Shown one piece after another: positions 7,243 through 14,400 of a stretch of DNA of 47,861 bases (position 1 is its first letter; each line of letters starts with the position of its first letter). A program made the position numbers and the translations under genes. The notes under the pieces are model-generated. The model was not told where the DNA came from. It made no database searches and saw nothing but the letters and a program-made list of their open reading frames with translations. Source of the DNA: a virus. The stretch lies in IMG/VR virus record IMGVR_UViG_3300036766_000474, positions 1 through 47,861 of that record. One strand, written 5' to 3'.

Positions 7243-7903
7243 TCACATCATTCTCGACAACGGCGCTTACGAAGGTAAACAAAACCCCGAGCAGTTGTTG
7301 GACGCAATCAGGTTCTACACCCCCGACGTGGTGGTACTACCGGACTTTTTGTTGGAGGAGTGGGATAAAACCTATGCTGCTGCAATCGGTTTTCTGGACC
7401 GGCTTTATAGTGAGTGGGTGGGATTGCAGTTTATGTACGTACCGCAGTCAACACCAGGGAAGGTAGTGGAGTTTATTGAAGGAATGGTCCGCGCGCTTGA
7501 AGACGAGAGGATTGGGTGGATTGGCATTCCGAGGGCGCTCTCTACGGACATCTCACCTGACCCGCTCGCACGCGTCAATTTGTGTAACTACCTGAAGGAG
7601 CACTACCCCGACATTAAGGTCCACGCCCTCGGAATGGTCAAAGGCAACATTGCGGAGATGGATTTGCTTGAGAAGGAAGGGTGTGATTCGATCGATAGTT
7701 CCGCGCCGGTTTGGAGAGGGTGGAATGGATTTTCTCTTACTGACGAAGATGACATTAAACGTTGGGATGAGGAAGGATCTGAAGTTAACTTTGACGATAT
7801 CGCCCCTATCTCTATTACTGATAGGGGACGTGAGATTAACATGAAGGGCGCAAAGCAGCTAATCGAAGCAAATTTGAAGGCTTGCGGTGTTCCGTCAACT
7901 TAA
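7109..7903 (+). CDS. dpdA: DpdA-like DNA transglycosylase (7-deazaguanine insertion)
   Basis: Related to tRNA-guanine transglycosylases. Phage DpdA exchanges guanine in DNA for a 7-deazaguanine such as preQ0. Shared features are ILDNGAYEG (about residues 45-53), DVVVLPDFL, GLQFMYVPQ, WIGIPRAL and VHALGMVKGN followed by GCDSIDSSAP, a TIM-barrel succession typical of phage DpdA. I start at the ATG at 7109, which has GGAGGAAAG upstream, giving 264 aa starting MNFNIISPATG. The presence of folE, queD, queE and queC in the same genome strongly supports the call. No amidotransferase (ArcS, Gat-QueC) or QueF is visible, so the product in DNA is probably preQ0 itself. Confidence 0.85.
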   Translation: MNFNIISPATGLNQYSRLSRHHLVLPQVTNPTYQQFYRDRKWNGDHIILDNGAYEGKQNPEQLLDAIRFYTPDVVVLPDFLLEEWDKTYAAAIGFLDRLYSEWVGLQFMYVPQSTPGKVVEFIEGMVRALEDERIGWIGIPRALSTDISPDPLARVNLCNYLKEHYPDIKVHALGMVKGNIAEMDLLEKEGCDSIDSSAPVWRGWNGFSLTDEDDIKRWDEEGSEVNFDDIAPISITDRGREINMKGAKQLIEANLKACGVPST

Positions 7904-7914
7904 TAGGAGGGGAA

Positions 7915-8169
7915 ATGAGCCAGTTGAAGCTCGGTCAAACGATCCAACACAACGCGAAGAACTGTTTGGTCGTTAGGGTGATCGAACACTCCACCACCCT
8001 CTTCGAAGGTGACGAGGGCGCGTTCATCCTTGACGAGAGTTACGTCCAACTGAAGGGGGAGGATGGTAGTGTGGAATTCATCCCTTTAGTGGAAGAGAAA
8101 AAACCATTCACGAAGGAAGAAGGTTGCAAAATAAAAGGATTGGAGCCAGTCTCATGGGGAAAGTCTTAA
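7915..8169 (+). CDS. Hypothetical protein, 84 aa
   Basis: The ATG at 7915 has a strong ribosome site (TAGGAGGGGAA). The protein is acidic and beta-rich (LGQTIQHNAKNCLVVRVIEHS, then FILDESYVQL), like a small single-domain barrel. No family recognised. The last 16 bases overlap the GroES gene, so the two are probably translated together. Confidence 0.65.
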   Translation: MSQLKLGQTIQHNAKNCLVVRVIEHSTTLFEGDEGAFILDESYVQLKGEDGSVEFIPLVEEKKPFTKEEGCKIKGLEPVSWGKS

Positions 8170-8462
8170 GACCTTTGGGCGCACGCATCATCGTAAAGGA
8201 CATCGTTTCCTCCCTCAGCGATACGGAGAAGTGGAAGCGCGCAGGCCTTGAACTCGTCACCGAAGAAAGCAACCGCCCTCGAAACACAACCGGGAAGATT
8301 GTTGCACTGGGCACCGACCCCCTCTTGCGGGATGCGGGCTTAAAGGAAGGCTTAACAGTCTTTTTCGCTCCTCACGCAGGCACGTACATAATCGTTGAGG
8401 ATGAAGAGTTCCGCTCGCTTGACTTCTCCGAAATCATCTCCACCCTCGACGAGACTACTTAG
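8154..8462 (+). CDS. GroES-like co-chaperonin
   Basis: A 102-residue Cpn10-type protein. It has LRPLGARIIVKDI at the N-terminus, the TTGKIVALG strand, KEGLTVFFAPHAGT and a C-terminal EEFRSLDFSEIIS, the standard order of GroES. The position of the mobile loop (EKWKRAGLELVTEESNRPRN) matches the segment that docks on GroEL, but its sequence diverges. No GroEL is encoded, so it would act on host GroEL, as T4 Gp31 does for capsid folding. It is the last gene of the rightward arm and its end overlaps the converging leftward gene by 8 bases. Confidence 0.88.
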   Translation: MGKVLRPLGARIIVKDIVSSLSDTEKWKRAGLELVTEESNRPRNTTGKIVALGTDPLLRDAGLKEGLTVFFAPHAGTYIIVEDEEFRSLDFSEIISTLDETT

Positions 8463-8832
8463 GCTTCTCCGTATAAACCGTATCCGTCTCAATCGCTTTT
8501 GTTTGTACAGTGGTGGGAACCATCAACGGCATGCCTTTGGTTAACGGCGACCTCACCCATAAAGCATAAACAACCGCTGCCATTGTGGCTAACCCTCCAC
8601 AAAACCCCATCACCAACGCAGGCCAGAGGTTCATTCCAGAGGCAAACAAGGTGGGAGTAAGAGTGCCCCAGGTTCCGAAGAAGGAACAAAAGGCACTCCC
8701 AAACAAGCTCATGCCAAACCTATACCACTCATCGGTTTCAGCAAGAACTTTATCTGTTATCTTCCCAGCTTGGTTTACCGCCATTTTGGTGCCAATAATG
8801 CTGGCGATAGCTCCCAACGGATCGAAGAACAT
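8455..8832 (-). CDS. Membrane protein of the lysis region
   Basis: A 125-residue protein with a long hydrophobic stretch around residues 42-95 (LFGSAFCSFFGTWGTL, then LWPALVMGFCGGLATMAAVVYALWV), enough for two or more membrane helices, and a polar, Thr-rich C-terminus. Last gene of the late operon. Its ATG lies next to the stop of the 52-residue membrane protein. With that neighbour and the M15 peptidase nearby, it could be a holin or antiholin, but size and topology alone cannot prove this. Confidence 0.55.
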   Translation of the reverse strand: MFFDPLGAIASIIGTKMAVNQAGKITDKVLAETDEWYRFGMSLFGSAFCSFFGTWGTLTPTLFASGMNLWPALVMGFCGGLATMAAVVYALWVRSPLTKGMPLMVPTTVQTKAIETDTVYTEKPK

Positions 8833-8833
8833 G

Positions 8834-8992
8834 TTACGTCCCCGATGTGGTAGAGATCGCGTGCCTCAAGCCAAACGCCGCTAACGCTGCTAGGAAGGTT
8901 TGAATTGCCCCTGGTGTGTCTCCCTGACTGAACTTATAGATCGCGAGCCCGAGCAACCCTGCAGCCGCCAAATACGTTTTCCATCCACTCAT
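8834..8992 (-). CDS. Holin-like small membrane protein, 52 aa
   Basis: The frame starts at 8992 (MSGWKTYLAAAGLLGLAIYK) and ends at TAA 8834-8836. Two short hydrophobic stretches (about 7-20 and 29-41) flank a polar turn (SQGDTPG). Small proteins of this shape are common next to phage endolysins. Its ATG overlaps the stop of the 76-residue gene (TAATG), so it is translationally coupled. Confidence 0.6.
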   Translation of the reverse strand: MSGWKTYLAAAGLLGLAIYKFSQGDTPGAIQTFLAALAAFGLRHAISTTSGT

Positions 8993-9222
8993 TATTTCTC
9001 CTTTTCTCCGTTGCGTTTCTGGTTGAGGAATTCTACAACAGGACCCCTTATGTTTAGAGCACCGTATCGGTTGACAATTTTGATGAGGAGAGTGTACCCT
9101 TTTTGGAACTTGGGGTAGTCGTTAAAAAACTCGATGGGAGGCAAGAGGATACTAAGGAGCGAAGACCACAACACGATTTCTTTGACAACGTTATACGTTA
9201 GGTGTATCAGGTCGTGCTCCAT
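8992..9222 (-). CDS. Small membrane-associated protein, 76 aa
   Basis: One hydrophobic segment near residues 17-33 (VLWSSLLSILLPPIEFF) is followed by an aromatic/basic half ending in QKRNGEKEK. The layout, one helix with a PP break then a basic domain, is seen in small lysis-region phage proteins. No catalytic motif. It overlaps the ATP-grasp gene by 32 bases. Confidence 0.6.
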   Translation of the reverse strand: MEHDLIHLTYNVVKEIVLWSSLLSILLPPIEFFNDYPKFQKGYTLLIKIVNRYGALNIRGPVVEFLNQKRNGEKEK

Positions 9223-10498
9223 CTGCTTCCTCCACCACTTGGGTTAGTTCGAGAAACTTGTTGTAGTCTTCAATGTGGATCTGCTTCAAGTCTGTCCGGT
9301 ATTGCTTCTCCGGCACTTTCGCTTTCTCCGCAAGTTCGATTGGGCCGTCAAATGCTTCCGAAATGCTTTTGCCTTTACCCGTTAGGGCAGCCACCAGCCC
9401 GTACCCTGACGTGGTCATCAGTTGGTTTTTCTCGTTCAACTGCACTCCGTAGAAGTACAGATGAGGACGATCACTCCGCTCGAATCCGCGGACAGGGATG
9501 CCGGGTTGGGGCTTAAACTCCTCCGCGGGGTAGGGTGACACACTTAACCTTACCGCGGCTGCAAACCCGTCTTCGAGTAACATTGTTTTTGGATGCTCCC
9601 CTCTTGCAACAGAGGCAATAAGTTCACCGGGATCACCCTGCCACAACTCCAACAAGGTAGGGGTTGCGTCGTATCCAAACCGGGCAGTAAACTCCAGTGC
9701 CCACACTCCTTCAGGATTGACGATAGTATTGAGATCGATAGGGCCAACATATTCGAACTCCTTTAAGATCGGCCCCATGCGTTTAAGACCTTCCTCAATC
9801 ACACGGTTGGTTCCATCAACCCTCCAAACAATGTTCCCGCAACACCCTCCGGAAGGTCCAATGTCTTCGTTCATCAAACTCTTGTGTTCGAGGGTGTGGT
9901 TCCAGGGCAGGATGAAGTCCTCCCCGTTGAACCACCCCTCGGTTGAAATCGGTAACCCCTCCACAAACTGTTGGAGGATGAATTCCGGTTGAACGTGAGA
10001 GATGCTTTCGTAATACTCCAACATCTCTACCATGTCGTCGGGGTCAAATGCAGCGTAGGAGCCCACCCCACCTTCACCAGACAACTCACCGGAGGGTTTA
10101 AAGACCAACCTCCCTTTGTAGTGTTTGGCGAAATCTCTCCCCGCTCCCCAGTCGGTAAAGGATTCGTACTCAGGGAGTTTGACCTTCGCTTGTTGGAGGA
10201 ATTCAAACCCTACCGCACGATCAATCTCCAACTGGTCTGCAATCACAGATCCGCCAAACACGTGAAAGCCACGTGCGCGAAGGCGGTCGCCAGTTTTACC
10301 TCCCCCTGTTGAATCAAACACCACAATCGTGTCCTTATCAAGGAAGGTATCCCACTTAGTGAGCTTCTGAATCAACCCATCATAATTGCGCTTGGACTGT
10401 TTGTCCTTAATCCACGCGGCAACGTTGTGGCCGTTTTGTTTTAACCGAAGGGCGATTCCTAACCCCTCCCCGTAGCCAGATAAGAAGAGAAACTTCAT
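9191..10498 (-). CDS. PurD-like ATP-grasp ligase
   Basis: A 435-residue ATP-grasp enzyme closest in layout to phosphoribosylamine-glycine ligase. It has an N-terminal Rossmann-like strand (FLFLSGYGEGLG), a FHVFGGSVIADQLEIDRA segment (79-95), the ATP-grasp lysine strand RLVFKPSGELSGEGGVGSY (130-148) and the metal-binding strand WALEFTARFGYDATPTLL. The N-terminal nucleotide loop is not standard for PurD, so substrates may differ. Oddly it sits in the late operon between lysis genes, not with nucleotide genes. It may make GAR, or join an amino acid to some phage product. Confidence 0.78.
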   Translation of the reverse strand: MKFLFLSGYGEGLGIALRLKQNGHNVAAWIKDKQSKRNYDGLIQKLTKWDTFLDKDTIVVFDSTGGGKTGDRLRARGFHVFGGSVIADQLEIDRAVGFEFLQQAKVKLPEYESFTDWGAGRDFAKHYKGRLVFKPSGELSGEGGVGSYAAFDPDDMVEMLEYYESISHVQPEFILQQFVEGLPISTEGWFNGEDFILPWNHTLEHKSLMNEDIGPSGGCCGNIVWRVDGTNRVIEEGLKRMGPILKEFEYVGPIDLNTIVNPEGVWALEFTARFGYDATPTLLELWQGDPGELIASVARGEHPKTMLLEDGFAAAVRLSVSPYPAEEFKPQPGIPVRGFERSDRPHLYFYGVQLNEKNQLMTTSGYGLVAALTGKGKSISEAFDGPIELAEKAKVPEKQYRTDLKQIHIEDYNKFLELTQVVEEADGARPDTPNV

Positions 10499-10508
10499 GC
10501 GTATTCTC

Positions 10509-10907
10509 CTAGCTCAGTAGAGCTTCCATTGCAACGTACTTTCCTTTGACGCGCGCCCAGCGAGCTTTCTTTTTCCGGACATCGACGTGGATGAAACCAC
10601 CGTCGTAGAGCCCAATTCCACCTTGTTCAAAGACCGGGACTTGAACCGCTAACTGATACATTTCATTGAGGTTCTTTCCTCGGATTTCCAAATCCGCTGC
10701 CTTACCATTTGGGTGTTCGGAGTTGGGAACGCCACCCACTTCGAGGTTGTGGACTTCACATCGGTAGGCGTCGTGGATGATGATAGGGGCGTTTGCTAGC
10801 TCCCTCAACAGTTCAAGCCCTTGAAGGAGGTCGGTGTCGAGTACCAACCTCCCACAGTGGTGGCAGGCGAGTTCGGATCGCGAGAAGTGCAGACTTAAGT
10901 CTCCCAT
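10509..10907 (-). CDS. Peptidase M15-family endolysin (D-Ala-D-Ala carboxypeptidase-like)
   Basis: 132 residues of the peptidase M15 (M15A-type) fold. The zinc site is visible as SEHPNGKAADLEI (63-75; H65 and D72) and GFIHVDVR (104-111; H107). The HDAYRC strand before it is typical. It would cut the peptide side chains of peptidoglycan. No signal peptide is present, so it needs a holin; small membrane proteins lie a short way downstream. The ATG at 10907 overlaps the previous stop (TAATG). Confidence 0.87.
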   Translation of the reverse strand: MGDLSLHFSRSELACHHCGRLVLDTDLLQGLELLRELANAPIIIHDAYRCEVHNLEVGGVPNSEHPNGKAADLEIRGKNLNEMYQLAVQVPVFEQGGIGLYDGGFIHVDVRKKKARWARVKGKYVAMEALLS

Positions 10908-11074
10908 TACGGCTTCGGTGAACTTACCGTCCCCGGGATACCCTTATTCGCTTCTTCCTTTGTTGTGGTGTTGGTCCCCGGAATGTTCGAATGTTCAGGG
11001 ACACTCTTAGGGTTGGTTGCGAGGTTGTGACACAACGGCTTTGGACTGTCGTTTAAGCGAGGCTTCATCCCCAT
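10907..11074 (-). CDS. Hypothetical protein, 55 aa
   Basis: A short frame fixed by TAATG overlaps at both ends (start 11074, stop 10907-10909). The protein is polar and Pro/Asn/Thr-rich (PLCHNLATNPKSVPEHSNIP) with no hydrophobic core, so it may be largely disordered. No family recognised. Context favours real translation; function unknown. Confidence 0.5.
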   Translation of the reverse strand: MGMKPRLNDSPKPLCHNLATNPKSVPEHSNIPGTNTTTKEEANKGIPGTVSSPKP

Positions 11075-11460
11075 TATGTTTCTCCTTCGTAGACGAATAG
11101 GTCGTCTACAGCCTTATCGTGTTCACGCCACGTTAAACCCATCTCGTGGCACAAACTCCGTTCTACTCGTTCCGCGAAAACGTGTTCACGGTGGTACGGG
11201 GCTTTTGGATCACCTCCCGGCTCCCCGTTGCCTTTGTAGCTGAAGTCAAACGCATCAACTGCTTCCTGACTCACTCCATGCGCGGAACACGCGAGGGCTT
11301 CAACCAACTCGTGGACTGCCACCAACGCTTCACTCTTCCAATTGCCCATATCCGACACTCGAATAAGGAGCCGGTTGTTGGTTCGATTATACTGCCAATC
11401 CCCGGCTGTTTCATACCGGTGGATCTCGTGCGGGATGGTTTCGATCTCAATGTTGAGCAC
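11074..11460 (-). CDS. Metallopeptidase-like protein (HELVE motif)
   Basis: 128 residues with VAVHELVEALAC at 48-59, resembling an HExxH-type helix whose second His is replaced by Glu, followed by a second His/Glu-rich segment (YHREHVFAERVERSLCHE, about 89-106). This combination recurs in small conserved phage proteins of unknown role. It may bind metal, but catalysis is unproven. Its start overlaps the giant virion gene by 14 bases and its stop overlaps the next ATG. Confidence 0.6.
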   Translation of the reverse strand: MLNIEIETIPHEIHRYETAGDWQYNRTNNRLLIRVSDMGNWKSEALVAVHELVEALACSAHGVSQEAVDAFDFSYKGNGEPGGDPKAPYHREHVFAERVERSLCHEMGLTWREHDKAVDDLFVYEGET

Positions 11461-14400
11461 GACGCACCCCGTAGCCTAGTTCATGAGACACAAACTGTTC
11501 GAAGTCTTCATCGGGCTTTTCCTTAAGGGGCTTGAACCCCAATACCCTTAGGAAGTTGGGAGTGGGCATACCTTCACTATCAAACATTGGTCCGCCTTCA
11601 TCCACGGCCTTAATCACGTTCCTTAACTCATTCCCAGTGGGAAGGAACTGGACGGGGTATTCAAGCACTCTCCTTCTCGCCGCCCTCCCCTCATCCGTTT
11701 CTTCGGCTGAAATGAAGAGGTCGTGAACAAACTGGGCGTGTGGGGAACCACCAAACCCTGCAGGACTAATGAAGAACCACTTATACGAATCCACCCCCAA
11801 CGCTTCCAAGCTCGCAACCGCAGCGTAGTTAGAGGCAGTCCACGTTCCAACCGCCTGTAGGGTCTCTTTGGGGTATTCGGGAAACTTCGTTGCCATCCTC
11901 CTCAAGAACTCCATCTCGTTTAACGGCCATAAACCGTACTGACCAAAAATCCGACCAACACCAGTCCTCAATAAGAGAGGTTGAGTACCACGCCTGTAAG
12001 GCCAAAGGGTGTTATCCAACAACTCGTTTGCAATCTTCCCCGCCACTTCATCCGCGGGCAAACTTGAATCCGACGCCATCCTTACCAACCTCGACATTGC
12101 CGGTTTGTCCGCCCACCAGAGGTTGGTGTTGGGCTTACGAATAAACTGGTCGGTGGTGATTGAGCCCGCACGCAGTTTACTAATAGCCTCCATCGCACTA
12201 TCAAACTCCCCGATGAACGTGATTGCGCGAGGGACGTTGTGTCCAGCCCTTGAGGGCCACAACAGTTTGTTGGAGAACTTGGTAATCCAATCCTGACTCG
12301 CTCCCGCAGGGATTTCTTGGAAGATGTCAGGGTACATCATCCCGATGTTGATTTTGTTTAAGAACCCCCCGTGCTTCTCAACAAGGTCGATTCCTTCTCT
12401 TGTTGCTGCACGAGCTGCTCCACTCGCAAATTGTGAAGGCCCTACAATCGGGAGGGAGTTGGAGACTGCTTGGTACACGTCTCTAATGGGGATGGATGGC
12501 CTACCACCAATCCCACTCGCGTACGACCACAACATTAGTTTGTTTAGCATCGACCCGGGGTAGTTGAACTCGGTTGGTAGTTGCGCCCAACTGGGTAAGC
12601 CCTTATTTAGCTGTACCGCCCTCTCGGTAAAGATGCGACTGAAGTCGGACGTTGCCTTCAACATCACCTGTTGGGTGATGTCGGGAATGCCCTTCATATA
12701 ACTATGATAGTTGGTGAGAGGTTTGCGGATGCCGACAGGAAGAACGTAACTACCATCTGGGTTCTTACTCTCAATGGATTTCTTGAGGTCGTCGAGAGCG
12801 GCACCGGTAAACTTCTTTTCCCGCCCCGCCCTAATAAGGAAGTCGGCAAACCTCCCAACATGGTTGTCTTCGGGGTGGAGGTCGCCTTCAACAATCGCTC
12901 GGTGGAAGAAGGACATTTCCTCAACCTTTTTTGCACCCCTACCATACGCGAACTCGGTACTGAAGTTGCCGCCACGGAGTTTGGGGTAGTCTTCAAGCAG
13001 GTAGTTAAAGACAGGGATGTTGGTAGAGTTTTTGAAGTCCTCCAACCACTTCCTAACCTCAACCCCCTTCGTAAGGTCTTCCTTAGTAAGATTCAACCCC
13101 TTCGCCACCTGCTCCCATTGTTTGGGTTCGTATGTCATGAGTTCGAACAGGCTTTGGAGTTTTTTCGGATCCCCCTTAAACAAGTTCGCAGCGGTTTCGT
13201 ACTGCTGGTCAGACCAACTTATTGAGGCTTTGTAGCCTTCGTCCGCCGCTTTCCATTTGTCGAACAGAGGAAACTTGCCCTCTCCCAACTCCCTATCAAC
13301 AATCTTTTGAGCGGAGGAGACCCAAGGACCTGTTACTCGGAAGAGGCTTGAAAGCCCCAACAACCCCGCACCCTTCCACTTCTTGTCGGGGGTGATATTG
13401 TTCATACTGGAGCTGCCGTTGGGTTCGGTTCCACGAGGACCAAACGGACCTTTCACACCCCTTGCTTCTGCCCACCCGCTTGAGGAGGGGGCGAGGTCAA
13501 GCCCAGTTTGTTCTGACATGCTCGTATAATAATCCTCAAGTGAGCCTTCCGCGGTTCGACCCAAACTATCAGTATAAAGCCAAGTGTTGGTTTCGGGGTT
13601 GTACCGAACATTCCCAATGTGGGTTTTGTAAGCGTGTTGGAAGTCATAAATTCTGTTGTCGCTTGTTCGGCGGATGAGATCTTCCATCTTACGGGAAAGA
13701 ATACGGGAGTTGACAGAATCCGTTTTTCCTGCAACCTCAAACAACTTCTCTGACACCCCGTTAACCATTTCGAGGATGTGTTTGGCAGAAGTATCAATCG
13801 CAATCAACTCCGCCATCTTACTCATGTCACCAACTCTCACCGCTTGGGCTGCGTGAACAAATGCTTCCTCCAGCCTCCCATTCCTTGCCATCTTACTATA
13901 CGCGGGAACAATGCCAAGCCCGTTAGCGATCTCTTGTGCTGTCTTGAAGGCTTGGGGGTTTTCTTCAAACAACTCTTTGTTGATAATGCTACCAAACCTC
14001 TCCGCTTCCTCCCCAATCGCGTTTTGGATGTTGATGTGTAAACCCTCATGGAAGAGAGTGCCTTTTTCCATACTGGTATACACCATTAAGGGTTTGTTGA
14101 TTTCGGGTAACCCTTCAACGTTATACCCCAACTGAGCGAGGATTTCGCGGTAGCGGCCACCTCTCTCAACTAGTGCTGCTGCGGTAGGTTCGATATGCGC
14201 AAGCTCCTCGGGGGTGAGTTTGAGGGAGGAGTAAAGAGGGCGTTCGGTAACCTTACGAGGGCTGAAGTCGTCCACCTTCCCCCCTGGACTCCACACTCGG
14301 TTTTCGTTGGGGGGGATTGTGAGAGAGCGAGCTGCGAAGGCTTTGTTACCTTGTTGGGCGGCTTTGATAAAGTCTACCAAAGAACCTGATCCCCTTCCGC

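Noticed and set aside
8455-8470. Bidirectional terminator at the convergence of the two arms
   Set aside because: The genes overlap by 8 bases and no stem with a T run is visible on either strand.
11074-11460. True zinc metallopeptidase
   Set aside because: The motif is HELVE, with Glu in place of the second His, so I only call it metallopeptidase-like.
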